Of a DNA stretch of 64,000 bases, positions 1-13,390 are shown one piece after another. The position numbers were made by a program, and so were the translations under genes. Each line of letters opens with the position of its first letter. Position 1 is the first letter of the stretch. Source of the stretch: Tupaia tana. Lineage: Eukaryota > Chordata > Mammalia > Scandentia > Tupaiidae. Where the stretch lies: positions 62,001 to 126,000 of the forward strand of contig JAKSZU010000277.1 of assembly GCA_026018925.1 (NCBI GenBank). The letters run 5' to 3'. Below the pieces are notes generated by a model. That model did not search any database. It worked only from the letters and a program-made list of their open reading frames with translations, and was not told the DNA's origin.

Positions 1-539
1 GAGAACTAGATATTTCAGGGCACAGGCGAAATGAAGATTTTCTCCTCATAATTCAGCCTCCAGCAAGCAAAGCTCGTGTGGTAGGGAGCCCCTCTGGCCT
101 TCTATCCCTGTCTCTGTGTCTCTGAGGTCTCTGTCTCTCTCTGCTCCTGTCTCCTCATATATTTTTGGTAATTTTTCCATTTTACGATTTTTTAAAGGTA
201 GAATTTCTCTCTGGCTCTCAGCTCCATCTTTCGTTTTGTTAATAAGCCATTCTGCTCCTTTCTCCCAGGCAGGAGAGTTGAGCCATTCTCTGAGAAGGAT
301 CCACATGGATACTGGGAACTAGATATTTCAGGGCTCAGGGGAAATGAAGATTTTCTACTCAAAATTCAGCCTCCAGCAAGCAAAGCTAGTGTGGTAGGGA
401 GCCCCTCTGGCCTTCTATCCCTGTCTCTGTGTCTCTGAGGTCTCTGTCTCTCTCTGCTCCTGTCTCCTCATTTTTTTTGGTAATTTTTCCTTTTTACGAT
501 TCTTTTAAAGGTATAATTTCTCTCTGGCTCTCAGCTCCA

Positions 540-1825
540 TCTTTTGTTTTGTTAATAAGCCTTTCTGCTCCTTTCTCACAGGCAGGAGAGTTGAGCCATT
601 CTCTGAGAAGATTCCACATGGATACTGGGAACTAGATATTTAGGGGACAGGCGAAATGAAGATTTTCTACTCATAATTCAGCCTCCAGCAAGCAAAGCTC
701 GTGTGGTAGGGAGCCCCTCTAGCCTTCTATCCCTGTCTCTGTGTCTCTGAGGTCTCTGTCTCTCTCTGCTCCTGTCTCCTCATTTTTTGGTAATTTTTCC
801 TTTTTACGATTCTTTTAAAGGTAGAATTTCTCTCTGGCTCTCAGCTCCATCTTTTATTTTGTTAATAAGCCCTCCTGCTCCTTTCTCCCAGGCAGGAGAG
901 TTGAGCCATTCTCTGAGAAGATTCCACATGGATAGTTGGAACTACATATTTCACGGAACAGGCGAAATGAAGATTTTCTACTCATAATTCAGCCTCCAGC
1001 AAGCAAAGCTAGTGTGGTAGGGAGCCCCTCTGGCCTTCTATCCCTGTCTCTGTGTCTCTGAGGTCTCTGTCTCACTCTGCTCCTGTCTCCTCATATTTTT
1101 TTGGTAATTTTTCCTTTTTACAATTTTTTTAAAGGTAGAATTTCTCTCTGGCTCTCAGCTCCATCTTTTGTTTTGTTAATAAGCCCTTCTGCTCCTTTCT
1201 CCCAGGCAGGAGAGTTGAGCCATTCTCTGAGAAGATTCCACATGGATACTGGGAACTAGATATTTCAGGGCACAGGCGAAATGAAGATTTTCTACTCATA
1301 ATTCAGCCTCCAGCAAGCAAAGCTCGTGTGGTAGGGAGCCCCTCTGGCCTTCTATCCCTGTATCTGTGTCTCTGAGGTCTCTGTCTCTCTCTGCTCCTGT
1401 CTCCTCATATATTTTTGGTAATTTTTCCATTTTACGATTTTTTTAAAGGTAGAATTTCTCTCTAGCTCTCAGTTCCATCTTTCGTTTTGTTAATAAGCCA
1501 TTCTGCTCCTTTCTCCCAGGCAGGAGAGTTGAGCCATTCTCTGAGAAGATTCCACATGGGTACTGGGAACTAGATATTTCAGGGCACAGGCGAAATGAAG
1601 ATTTTCTACTCAAAATTCAGCCTCCAGCAAGCAAAGCTAGTGTGGTAGGGAGCCCCTCTGTCCTTCTATCCCTGTCTCTGTGTCTCTGAGTTCTCTGTCT
1701 CTCTCTGCTCCTGTCTCCTCATTTTTTTTGGTAATTTTTCCTTTTTACGATTCTTTTAAAGGTAGAATTTCTCTCTGGCTCTCAGCTCCATCTTTTGTTT
1801 TGTTAATAAGCCCTTCTGCTCCTTT
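540..1825 (-). repeat. Five-monomer-offset duplication, copy 1
   Basis: This block matches 2102-3387 at an offset of 1562 bp (five monomers). Shared private markers include AGCCTTTCTG, TATTTAGGGGACAGG (about 639), the GATAGTTGGAACTACAT variant (about 932), CTCATATATTTTTGG (about 1402) and TCTAGCTCTCAGTTCC (about 1460). Similarity fades outside these limits: about 480-535 differ in several bases, and at the far end TCTAGCAGGCAGGAGCG is not shared. The intervening 1826-2101 is ordinary satellite. A related variant with CTCATATATTTTTGG also occurs near 152. Confidence 0.75.
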
Positions 1826-2101
1826 CTAGCAGGCAGGAGCGTTGAGCCATTCTCTGAGAATATTCCACATGGATACTGGGAACTAGATATTTCAGGCCAC
1901 AGGCGAAATGAAGATTTTCTACTCATCATTCAGCCTCCAGCAAGCCAAGCTAGTGTGGTAGGGAGCCCCTCTGGCCTTCTCTCCCTGTCTCTGTGTCTCT
2001 GAGGTCTCTGTCTCTCTGCTCCTGTCTCCTCATTTTTTTTGGCAATTTTTCCTTTTTACGATTTTTTTAAAGGTAGATTTTCTCTCTTGCTCTCAGCTCC
2101 A

Positions 2102-3387
2102 TCTTTTGTTTTGTTGATAAGCCTTTCTGCTCCTTTCTCCCAGGCAGGAGAGTTGAGCCATTCTCTGAGAAGATTCCACATGGATACTGGGAACTAGATA
2201 TTTAGGGGACAGGCGAAATGAAGATTTTCTACTCATAATTCAGCCTCCAGCAACCAAAGCTCGTGTGGTAGGGAGCCCCTCTGGCCTTCTATACCTGTCT
2301 CTGTGTCTCTGAGGTCTCTGTCTCTCTCTGCTCCTGTCTCCTCATTTTTTGGTAATTTTTCCTTTTTACGATTCTTTTAAAGGTAGAATTTCTCTCTGGC
2401 TCTCAGCTCCATCTTTTGTTTTGTTAATAAGCCCTTCTGCTCCTTTCTCCCAGGCAGGAGAGTTGAGCCATTCTCTGAGAAGGTTCCACATGGATAGTTG
2501 GAACTACATATTTCACGGAACAGGCGAAATGAAGATTTTCTACTCATAATTCAGCCTCCAGCAAGCAAAGCTAGTGTGGTAGGGAGCCCCTCTGGCCTTC
2601 TATCCCTGTCTCTGTGTCTCTGAGGTCTCTGTCTCACTCTGCTCCTGTCTCCTAATATTCTTTTGGTAATTTTTCCTTTTTACAATTTTTTTAAAGGTAG
2701 AATTTCTCTCTGGCTCTCAGCTCCATCTTTTGTTTTGTTAATAAGCCCTTCTGCTCCTTTCTCCCAGGCAGGAGAGTTGAGCCATTCTCTGAGAAGATTC
2801 CACATGGATACTGGGAACTAGATATTTCAGGGCACAGGCGAAATGAAGATTTTCTACTCATAATTCAGCCTCCAGCAAGCAAAGCTCGTGTGGTAGGGAG
2901 ACCCTCTGGCCTTCTATCCCTGTATCTGTGTCTCTGAGGTCTCTGTCTCTCTCTGCTCCAGTCTCCTCATATATTTTTGGTAATTTTTCCATTTTACGAT
3001 TCTTTTAAAGGTAGAATTTCTCTCTAGCTCTCAGTTCCATCTTTCGTTTTGTTAATAAGCCATTCTGCTCCTTTCTCCCAGGCAGGAGAGTTGAGCCATT
3101 CTCTGAGAAGATTCCACATGGGTACTGGGAACTAGATATTTCAGGGCACAGGCGAAATGAAGATTTTCTACTCAAAATTCAGCCTCCAGCAAGCAAAGCT
3201 AGTGTGGTAGGGAGCCCCTCTGTCCTTCTATCCCTGTCTCTGTGTCTCTGAGGTCTCTGTCTCTCTCTGCTCCTGTCTCCTCATTTTTTTTGGTAATTTT
3301 TCCTTTTTACGATTCTTTTAAATGTAGAATTTCTCTCTGGCTCTCAGCTCCATCTTTTGTTTTGTTAATAAGCCCTTCTGCTCCTTT
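2102..3387 (-). repeat. Five-monomer-offset duplication, copy 2
   Basis: This is the second copy of the block at 540-1825 and carries the same ordered markers 1562 bp further on: TATTTAGGGGACAGG at about 2201, GATAGTTGGAACTACAT at about 2494, and CTCATATATTTTTGG at about 2965. Scattered substitutions (for example CTCCAGTCTCC against CTCCTGTCTCC, and TCCTAATATTC against TCCTCATATTT) show that it is not a perfect recent copy. Confidence 0.75.
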
Positions 3388-4021
3388 CTCCCAGGCAGGA
3401 GAGTTGAGCCATTCTCTGAGAAGATTCCACATGGATACTGGGAACTAGATATTTCAGGGCACAGGCGAAATGAAGATTTTCTACTCAAAATTCAGCCTCC
3501 AGCAAGCAAAGCTAGTGTGGTAGGGAGCCCCTCTGGCCTTCTATCCCTGTCTCTGTGTCTCTGAGGTCTCTGTCTCTCTCTGCTCCTGTCTCCTCATTTT
3601 TTTTGGTAATTTTTCCTTTTTACGATTCTTTTAAAGGTAGAATTTCTCTCTGGCTCTCAGCTCCATCTTTTGTTTTGTTAATAAGCCCTTCTGCTCCTTT
3701 CTCCCAGGCAGGAGAGTTGAGCCATTCTCTGAGAAGATTCCACATGGATACTGGGAACTAGATATTTAGGGGACAGGCGAAATGAAGATTTTCTACTCAT
3801 AATTCAGCCTCCAGCAAGCAAAGCTATTGTGGTAGGGAGCCCCTCTGGCCTTCTATCCCTGTCTCTGTGTCTCTGAGGTCTCTGTCTCTCTCTACTCCTG
3901 TCTCCTCATTTTTTTGGTAATTTTTCCTTTTTACGATATTTTTAAAGGTAGAATTTCTCTCTGGCTCTCAGCTCCATCTTTTGTTTTGTTAATAAGCCCT
4001 TCTGCTCCTTTCTCCCAGGCA
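3388..4021 (-). repeat. Satellite between duplications, no gene
   Basis: About two ordinary monomers of the left arm. One carries TATTTAGGGGACAGG (about 3763) followed by the GCTATTGTGG variant, a combination seen again near 13465 and 16588. Nothing else is visible here. Confidence 0.85.
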
Positions 4022-6837
4022 GGAGAGTTGAGCCATTCTCTGAGAATATTCCACATGGATATTGGGAACTAGATATTTCAGGGCACAGGCGAAATGAAGA
4101 TTTTCTACTCATAATTCAGCCTCCAGCAAGCCAAGCTAGTGTGGTAGGGAGCCCCTCTGGCCTTCTATCCCTGTCTCTGTGTCTCTGAGGTCTCTGTCTC
4201 TCTGCTCCTGTCTCCTCATTTTTTTTGGCAATTTTTCCTTTTTACGATTTTTTTAAAGGTAGAATTTCTCTCTTGCTCTCAGCTCCATCTTTTGTTTCGT
4301 TAATAAGCCCTTCTGCTCCTTTCTCCCAGGCAGGAGAGTTGAGCCATTCTCTGAGAAGATTCCACATGGATACTGGGAACTAGGTATTTCAGGGCACAGG
4401 CGAAATGAAGATTTTCTACTCATAATTCAGTCTCCAGCAAGCAAAGCTAGTGTGGTAGGGAGCCCCTCTGGCCTTCTATCCCTGTCTCTGTGTCTCTGAG
4501 GTCTCTGTCTCTCTCTGCTCCTGTCTCATCATTTTTTTTTGGTAATTTTTCCTTTTTACGATATTTTTAAAGGTAGAATTTCTCTCTGGCTCTCAGCTCC
4601 ATGTTTTGTTTTGTTAATAAGCCCTTCTGCTCCTTTCTCCCAGGCAGGAGAGTTGAGCCATTCTCTGAGAAGTTTCCACATGGATACTGGGAACTAGATA
4701 TTTCAGGGCACAGGCGAAATGAAGATATTCTACTCATAATTCAGCCTCCAGCAAGCAAAGCTCGTGTGGTAGGGAGCCCCTCTGTCCTTCTATCCCTGTC
4801 TCTGTGTCTCTGAGGTCTCTGTCTCTCTCTGCTCCTGTCTCCTCATTTATTTTTGGTAATTTTTCCTTTTTACGATTCTTTTAAAGGTAGAATTTCTCTC
4901 TGGCTCTCAGCTCCATCTTTTGTTTTGTTAATAAGCAATTCTGCTCCTTTCTCCCAGGCTGGAGAGTTGAGCCATTCTCTGATAAGATTCCACATGGATA
5001 CTGGGAACTAGATATTTCAGGGCACAGGCGAAATGAAGATTTTCTACTCAAAATTCAGCCTCCAGCAAGCTAAGCTAGTGTGGTAGGGAGCCCCTCTGGC
5101 CTTCTATCCCTGTCTCTGTGTCTCTGAGGTCTCTGTCTCTCTCTGCTCCTGTCTCCTCATTTTTTTTGGTAATTTTTCCATTTTACGATTCTTTTAAAGG
5201 TAGAATTTCTCTCTGGCTCTCAGCTCCATCTTTTGTTTTGTTAATAAGCCCTTCTGCTCCTTTCTCCCAGGCAGGAGAGTTGAGCCATTCTCTGAGAAGT
5301 TTCCACATTAATAGTGGGAACTACATATTTCACGGCACAGGCGAAATGAAGATTTTCTACCCATAATTCAGCCTCCAGCAAGCAAAGCTAGTTTGGTAGG
5401 GAGCCCCTCTGGCCTTCTATACCTGTCTCTGTGTCTCTGAGGTCTCTGTCTCTCTCTACTCCTGTCTCCTCATTTTTTTGGTAATTTTTCTTTTTTACGA
5501 TTTTTTTAAAGGTAGAATTTCTCTCTGGCTCTCAGCTCCATCTTTTGTTTTGTTAATAAGCCCTTCTGCTCCTTTCTCCCAGGCAGGAGAGTTGAGCCAT
5601 TCTATGAGAATATTCCACATGGATACTGGGAACTAGATATTTCAGGGCAGAGGCGAAATGAAGATTTTCTACTCATAATTCAGCACCCAGCAAGCCAAGC
5701 TAGTGTGGTAGGGATCCCCTCTGGCCTTCTATCCCTGTCTCTGTGTCTCTGAGGTCTCTGTCTCTCTCTCCTCCTCTCTCCTCATTTTTTTTGCTAATTT
5801 TTCCTTTTTACGATTCTTTGAAAGGTAGAATTTCTCTCTGGCTCTCAGCTCCATCTTTTGTTTTGTTAATAAGCCCTTCTGCTCCTTTCTCCCAGGCAGG
5901 AGAGTTCAGCCATTCTCTGAGAAGATTCCACATGGATACTGGGAACTAGATATTTCAGGGAACAGGCGAAATGAAGATTTTCTACTCATAATTCAGCCTC
6001 CAGCAAGCAAAGCTAGTGTGGTAGGGAGCCCCTCTGGCCTTCTATCCCTGTCTCTGTGTCTCTGATGTCTCTGTCTCTCTCTGCTCCTGTCTCCTCATTT
6101 TTTTAGGTAATTTTTCCTTTTTACGATTTTTTTAAAGGTAGAATTTCTCTCTGGCTCTCAGCTCCATCTTTTGTTTTGTTAATAAGCCCTTCTGCTCCTT
6201 TCTCCCAGGCAGGAGAGTTGAGCCATTCTCTGAGAATATTCCACATGGATACTGGGAATTAGATATTTCAGGGCACAGGCGAAATGAAGATTTTCTACTC
6301 ATAATTCAGGCTCCAGCAAGCCAAGCTAGTGTGGTAGGAGCCCCTCTGGCCTTCTATCCCTGTCTCTGTGTCTCTGAGGTCTCTGTCTCTCTCTGCTCCT
6401 GTCTCCTCATTTTTTTTGGTAATTTTTCCTTTTTAGGATTTTTTTAAAGGTAGAATTTCTCTCTGGCTCTCAGCTCCATCTTTTGTTTTGTTAATAAGCA
6501 ATTCTGCTCCTTTCTCCCAGGCTGGAGAGTTGAGACATTCTCTGATAAGATTACACATGGATACTGGGAACTAGGTATTTCAGGGCACAGGCGAAATGAA
6601 GATTTTCTACTCAAAATTCAGCCTCCAGCAAGCTAAGCTAGTGTGGTAGGGAGCCCCTCTGGCCTTCTATCCCTGTCTCTGTGGCTCTGAGTTCTCTGTC
6701 TCTCTCTGCTCCTGTCTCCTCATTTTTTTTGGTAATTTTTCCATTTTACGATTCTTTTAAAGGTAGAATTTCTCTCTGGCTCTCAGCTCCATCTTTTGTT
6801 TTGTTAATAAGCCCTTCTGCTCCTTTCTCCCAGAAAG
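4022..6837 (-). repeat. Nine-monomer unit, copy 1 (2816 bp)
   Basis: This is the first of two directly adjacent nine-monomer units. Ordered markers are GAGAATATTCC (4043), TTTTGGCAATTTTTCC with one CTCT unit fewer (about 4190-4230), CTCCATGTTTTG (about 4600), ACATTAATAGTGGG (about 5306), CAGCACCCAGC (about 5681), CTCTCTCCTCCTCTC (about 5763), TTAGGATT (about 6433) and GTGGCTCTGAGTTC (about 6681). Every one reappears 2816 bp later. The boundary at about 4022 is where upstream similarity stops, and CCCAGAAAGGAG near 6829 marks the other end. Confidence 0.85.
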
Positions 6838-9653
6838 GAGAGTTGAGCCATTCTCTGAGAATATTCCACATGGATACTGGGAACTAGATATTTCAGGGCA
6901 CAGGCGAAATGAAGATTTTCTACTCATAATTCAGCCTCCAGCAAGCCAAGCTAGTGTGGTAGGGAGCCCCTCTGGCCTTCTATCCCTGTCTCTGTGTCTC
7001 TGAGGTCTCTGTCTCTCTGCTCCTGTCTCCTCATTTTTTTTGGCAATTTTTCCTTTTTACGATTTTTTTAAAGGTAGAATTTCTCTCTTGCTCTCAGCTC
7101 CATCTTTTGTTTCGTTAATAAGCCCTTCTGCTCCTTTCTCCCAGGCAGGAGAGTTGAGCCATTCTCTAAGAAGATTCCACATGGATACTGGGAACTAGGT
7201 CTTTCAGGGCACAGGCGAAATGAAGATTTTCTACTCATAATTCAGTCTCCAGCAAGCAAAGCTAGTGTGGTAGGGAGCCCCTCTGGCCTTCTATCCCTGT
7301 CTCTGTGTCTCTGAGGTCTCTGTCTCTCTCTGCTCCTGTCTCATCATTTTTTTTTTGGTAATTTTTCCTTTTTACGATATTTTTAAAGGTAGAATTTCTC
7401 TCTGGCTCTCAGCTCCATGTTTTGTTTTGTTAATAAGCCCTTCTGCTCCTTTCTCCCAGGCAGGAGAGTTGAGCCATTCTCTGAGAAGTTTCCACATGGA
7501 TACTGGGAACTAGATATTTCAGGGCACAGGCGAAATGAAGATATTCTACTCATAATTCAGCCTCCAGCAAGCAAAGCTCGTGTGGTAGGGAGCCCCTCTG
7601 GCCTTCTATCCCTGTCTCTGTGTCTCTGAGGTCTCTGTCTCTCTCTGCTCCTGTCTCCTCATTTATTTTTGGTAATTTTTCCTTTTTACGATTCTTTTAA
7701 AGGTAGAATTTCTCTCTGGCTCTCAGCTCCATCTTTTGTTTTGTTAATAAGCAATTCTGCTCCTTTCTCCCAGGCTGGAGAGTTGAGCCATTCTCTGATA
7801 AGTTTCCACATGGATACTGGGAACTAGATATTTCAGGGCACAGGCGAAATGAAGATTTTCTACTCAAAATTCAGCCTCCAGCAAGCTAAGCTAGTGTGGT
7901 AGGGAGCCCCTCTGGCCTTCTATCCCTGTCTCTGTGTCTCTGAGGTCTCTGTCTCTCTCTGCTCCTGTCTCCTCATTTTTTTTGGTAATTTTTCCATTTT
8001 ACGATTCTTTTAAAGGTAGAATTTCTCTCTGGCTCTCAGCTCCATCTTTTGTTTTGTTAATAAGCCCTTCTGCTCCTTTCTTCCAGGCAGGAGAGTTGAG
8101 CCATTCTCTGAGAAGTTTCCACATTAATAGTGGGAACTACATATTTCACGGCACAGGCGAAATGAAGATTTTCTACCCATAATTCAGCCTCCAGCAAGCA
8201 AAGCTAGTTTGGTAGGGAGCCCCTCTGGCCTTCTATACCTGTCTCTGTGTCTCTGAGGTCTCTGTCTCTCTCTACTCCTGTCTCCTCATTTTTTTGGTAA
8301 TTTTTCTTTTTTACGATTTTTTTAAAGGTAGAATTTCTCTCTGGCTCTCAGCTCCATCTTTTGTTTTGTTAATAAGCCCTTCTGCTCCTTTCTCCCAGGC
8401 AGGAGAGTTGAGCCATTCTATGAGAATATTCCACATGGATACTGGGAACTAGATATTTCAGGGCAGAGGCGAAATGAAGATTTTCTACTCATAATTCAGC
8501 ACCCAGCAAGCCAAGCTAGTGTGGTAGGGAGACCCTCTGGCCTTCTATCCCTGTCTCTGTGTCTCTGAGGTCTCTGTCTCTCTCTCCTCCTCTCTCCTCA
8601 TTTTTTTTGCTAATTTTTCCTTTTTACGATTCTTTGAAAGGTAGAATTTCTCTCTGGCTCTCAGCTCCATCTTTTGTTTTGTTAATAAGCCCTTCTGCTC
8701 CTTTCTCCAGGCAGGAGAGTTCAGCCATTCTCTGAGAAGATTCCACATGGATACTGGGAACTAGATATTTCAGGGCACAGGCGAAATGAAGATTTTCTAC
8801 TCATAATTCAGCCTCCAGCAAGCAAAGCTAGTGTGGTAGGGAGCCCCTCTGGCCTTCTATCCCTGTCTCTGTGTCTCTGAGGTCTCTGTCTCTCTCTGCT
8901 CCTGTCTCCTCATTTTTTTAGGTAATTTTTCCTTTTTACGATTTTTTTAAAGGTAGAATTTCTCTCTGGCTCTCAGCTCCGTCTTTTGTTTTGTTAATAA
9001 GCCCTTCTGCTCCTTTCTCCCAGGCAGGAGAGTTGAGCCATTCTCTGAGAATATTCCACATGGATACTGGGAATTAGATATTTCAGGGCACAGGCGAAAT
9101 GAAGATTTTCTACTCATAATTCAGCCTCCAGCAAGCCAAGCTAGTGTGGTAGGGAGCCCCTCTGGCCTTCTATCCCTGTCTCTGTGTCTCTGAGGTCTCT
9201 GTCTCTCTCTGCTCCTGTCTCCTCATTTTTTTTGGTAATTTTTCCTTTTTAGGATTTTTTTAAAGGTAGAATTTCTCTCTGGCTCTCAGCTCCATCTTTT
9301 GTTTTGTTAATAAGCAATTCTGCTCCTTTCTCCCAGGCTGGAGAGTTGAGACATTCTCTGATAAGATTCCACATGGATACTGGGAACTAGGTATTTCAGG
9401 GCACAGGCGAAATGAAGATTTTCTACTCAAAATTCAGCCTCCAGCAAGCTAAGCTAGTGTGGTAGGGAGCCCCTCTGGCCTTCTATCACTGTCTCTGTGG
9501 CTCTGAGTTCTCTGTCTCTCTCTGCTCCTGTCTCCTCATATTTTTTTGGTAATTTTTCCATTTTACGATTCTTTTAAAGGTAGAATTTCTCTCTGGCTCT
9601 CAGCTCCATCTTTTGTTTTGTTAATGTGCCCTTCTGCTCCTTTCTCCCAGGCA
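6838..9653 (-). repeat. Nine-monomer unit, copy 2 (2816 bp)
   Basis: This is the tandem copy of 4022-6837 with the same marker order, including CTCCATGTTTTG (about 7416), ACATTAATAGTGGG (about 8122), CAGCACCCAGC and GTGGCTCTGAGTTC (about 9497). Differences are few: GATACTGGG for GATATTGGG, TTTCTTCCAGG for TTTCTCCCAGG near 8080, a one-base loss in the TTTCTCCAGG tract near 8703, and CTCATATTTTTTTGG near 9536. Beyond about 9645 the match ends (GATAGTGGGAACTACAT here). Confidence 0.85.
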
Positions 9654-12600
9654 GGAGAGTTGAGCCATTCTCTGAGAAGATTCCACATGGATAGTGGGAA
9701 CTACATATTTCACGGCACAGGCGAAATGAAGATTTTCTACTCATAATTGAGCCTCCAGCAAGCAAAGCTAGTGTGGTAGGGAGCCCCTCTGGCCTTCTAT
9801 CCCTGTCTCTGTGTCTCTGAGTTCTCTGTCTCTCTCTGCTTCTGTATCCTCATTTTTTTTGGTAATTTTTCCTTTTTACGATTTTTTTAAAAGTAGAATT
9901 TCTCTCTGGCTCTCAGCTCCATCTTTTGTTTTGTTAATAAGCCCTTCTGCTCCTTTCTCCCAGGCAGGAGAGTTGAGCCATTCTCTGAGAAGATTCCACA
10001 TGGATACTGGGAACAAGATATTTCAGGGCACATGCGAAATGAAGATTTCCTACTCATAATTCAGCCTCCAGCAAGCAAAGCTAGTGTGGTAGGGGGCCCC
10101 TCTGGCCTTCTATCCCTGTCTCTGTGTCTCTGAGGTCTCTGTCTCTCTCTGCTCCTGTCTCCTCATATTTTTTTGGTAATTTTTCCTTTTGACGATTTTT
10201 TTAAAGGTAGAATTTCTCTCTGGCTCTCAGCTCCATCTTTTGTTTTGTTAATAAGTCCTTCTGCTCCTTTCTCCCAGGCAGGAGAGTTGAGCCATTCTCT
10301 GAGAAGATTCCACATGGATACTGGGAACTAGATATTTCAGGACACAGGAGAAATGAAGATTTTCTACTCATAATTCAGCCTCCAGCAAGCAAAGCTAGTG
10401 TGGTAGGGAGCCCCTCTGGCCTTCTATACCTGTCTCTGTGTCTCTGAGGTCTCTGTCTCTCTCTACTACTGTCTCCTCATTTTTTAGGTAATTTTTCTTT
10501 TTTACGATTTTTTTAAAGGTAGAATTTCTCTCTGGCTCTCAGCTCCATCATTTGTTTTGTTAATAAGCCCTTCTGCTCCTTTCTCCCAGGCAGGAGAGTT
10601 GAGCCATTCTCTGAAAATATTCCACATGGATACTGGGAACTAGATATTTCAGGGCACAGGCGAAATGAAGATTTTCTACTCATAATTCAGCCTCCAGCAA
10701 GCAAAGCTAGTGTGGTAGGGAGCCCCTCTGGCCTTCTATCCCTGTCTCTGTGTCTCTGAGGTATCTGTCTCTCTCTGCTCCTGTCTCATCATTTTTTTTG
10801 GTAATTTTTCCTTTTTACGATATTTTTAATGGTAGAATTTCTCTCTGGCTCTCAGCTCCATCTTTTGTTTTGTTAATAAGCCCTTCTGCTCCTTTCTCCC
10901 AGGCAGGAGAGTTGAGCCATTCTCTGAGAAGTTTCCACATGGATACTGGGAACTAGATATTTCAGGGCACAGGTGAAATGAAGATATTCTACTCATAATT
11001 CAGCCTCCAGCAAGCAAAGCTCGTGTGCTAGGGAGCCCCTCTGTACTTCTATCCCTGTCTCTGTGTCTCTGAGGTCTCTGTCTCTCTCTGATCCTGTCTC
11101 CTCATTTTTTTTTGGAAATTTATCATTTTTACGATTCTTTTAAAGGTAGAATTTCTCTCTGGCTCTCAGCTCCATCTTTTGTTTTGTTAATAAGCAATTC
11201 TGCTCCTTTCTCCCAGGCTGGAGAGTTGAGCCATTCTCTGAGAAGATACCACATGGAAACTGGGTACTAGATATTTCAGGGCACAGGGGAAATGAAGATT
11301 TTCTACTCATAATTCAGCCTCCAGGAAGCAAAGCTAGTGTGGTAGGGAGCCCCTCTGGCCTTCTATCCCTGTCTCTGTGTCTCTGAGGTCTCTGTCTCTC
11401 TTTGCTCCTGTCTCCTCATTTATTTTTGGTAATTTTTCTTTTTTACGATTTTTTTAAAGGTAGAATTTCTCTCTGGGTCTCAGCTCCATCTTTTGTTTTG
11501 TTAATAAGCCCTTCTGCTCCTTTCTCCCAGGCAGGAGTGTTGAGCCATTCTCTGAGAAGATTCAACATGGATACTGGGAACTAGATATTTCAGGCACAGG
11601 CGAAATGAAGATTTTCTACTCATAATTCAGCCTCCAGCAAGCAAAGCTAGTGTGGTAAGGAGCCCCTCTGGCCTTCTATCCCTGTCTCTGTGTCTCTGAG
11701 GTCTCTGTCTCTCTCTGCTCCTGTCTCCTCATTTTATTTGGTAATTTTTTCTTTTTACGATTTTTTTAAATATAGAATTTCTCTCTGGCTCTCAGCTCCA
11801 TTTTTGTTTTGTTAATAAGCCCTTCTGCTCCTTTCTCCCAGACAGGAGAGATGAGCCATTCTCTGAGAAGTTTCCACATGGATATGGGAACTAGATATTT
11901 CAGGGCACAGGCGAAATGAAGATTTTCTACTCATAATTCAGCCTCCAGCAAGCAAAGCTAGTGTGGTAGGGAGCCCCTCTGGCCTTCTATCCCTGTCTCT
12001 GTGTCTCTGAGGTCTCTGTCTCTCTCTGCTCCTGTCTCCTCATTTTTTTTGGTAATTTTTCCTTTTTACGATTCTTTTAAAGGTAGAATTTCTCTCTGGC
12101 TCTCAGCTCCATCTTTTGTTTTGTTAATAAGCCCTTCTGCTCCTTTCTCCCAGGCAGGAGAGTTGAGCCATTCTCTGAGAAGATTCCACATGGATACTGG
12201 GAACTACATATTTCAGGGCACAGGCGAAATGAAGATTTTCTACTCATAATTCAGCCTCCAGCAAGCAAAGCTAGTGTGGTAGGGAGCCCCTCTGGCCTTC
12301 TATCCCTGTCTCTGTGTCTCTGAGGTCTCTGTCTCACTCTGCTCCTGTCTCCTCATATTTTTTTGGTAATTTTTCCTTTTTACGATTTTTTTAAAAGTAG
12401 AATTTCTCTCTGGCTCTCAGCTCCATCTTTTGTTTTGTTAATAAGCCCTTCTGCTCCTTTCTCACAGACAGGAGAGTTGAGCCATTCTCTGAGAAGTTTC
12501 CACATGGATACTGGGAACTAGATATTTCAGGGCACAGGCGAAATGAAGATTTTCTACTCATAATTCAGCCTCCAGCAGGCAAAGCTAGTGTGGTAGGGAG

Positions 12601-13390
12601 CCCCTCTGGCCTTCTATCCCTGTCTCTGTGTCTCTGAGGGCTCTGTCTCTCTCTGCTCCTGTTTCATCATTTTTTTTTTGGTAATTTTTCCTTTTTACGA
12701 TTTTTTTAAAGGTAGAATTTCTCTCTGGCTCTCAGCTCCATCTTTTGTTTTGTTAATAAGCCCTTCTGCTCTTTCTCCCAGGCAGGAGAGTTGAGCCATT
12801 CTCTGAGAAGTTTCCACATGGATACTGGGAACTAGACATTTCAGGGCACAGGCGAAATGAAGATTTCCTACTCATAATTCAGCCTCCAGCAAGCAAAGCT
12901 CGTGTGGTAGGGAGGCCCTCTGGCCTTCTATCCCGGTCTCTGTGTCTCTGAGGACTGGGTATCTCTCTGCTCCTCTCTCCTCATATATTTTTGGTTATTT
13001 ATCCATTTTACGATTCTTTTAAAGGTAGAATTTCTCTCTGGCGCTCAGCTCCATCTTTCGTTTTGTTAATAAGCCCTTCTGCTCCTTTCTCCCAGGCAGG
13101 AGAGTTGAGCCATTCTCTGAGAAGATTCCACATGGATACTGGGAACTAGATATTTCAGGGCACAGGCGAAATGAAGATTTTCTACTCAAAATTCAGCCTC
13201 CAGCAAGCAAAGCTTGTGTGGTAGGGAGCCCCTCTGGCCTTCTATCCCTGTCTCTGTGTCTCTGAGGTCTCTGTCTCTCTCTGCTCCTGTCTCCTCTTTT
13301 TTTTGGTAATTTTTCCTTTTTACGATTCTTTTAAAGGTAGAATTTCTCTCTGGCTCTCAGCTACATCTTTTGTTTTGTTAATAAGCCCTT
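9654..13390 (-). repeat. Left-arm satellite without clear block structure
   Basis: About twelve monomers in which I see no near-perfect multi-monomer copy. Individual units are more divergent than elsewhere, for example TTTTGACGATT near 10190, TTTTAATGGTAG near 10826, AATATAGAATTTC near 11770 and GAGGACTGGGTATC near 12949. The unit around 12935-13010, with CTCCTCTCTCCTC then ATATATTTTTGGTTATTT, has a relative near 20751-20826, about 25 monomers away. No gene or foreign element is present. Confidence 0.8.

Noticed and set aside
116-322. Recurrent 68-codon open frame, one per monomer, in both arms on the pyrimidine-rich strand
   Set aside because: It begins with GTG (as at 116 and 429), not ATG. 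It is confined to one monomer, shifts frame between units because 313 is not a multiple of three, and is low-complexity sequence read from a CTCTGT-like tract. No sign of a real gene.
639-660. TTAGGGG as a telomeric remnant
   Set aside because: It is a single short match in the TATTTAGGGGACAGG variant of the monomer, explained by loss of a few bases from TATTTCAGGGCACAGG.
787-987. 66-codon frames starting at the TTGGTAATTTTT tract
   Set aside because: They start at TTG, recur per monomer, and have no conserved length or domain. Shadows of the satellite.
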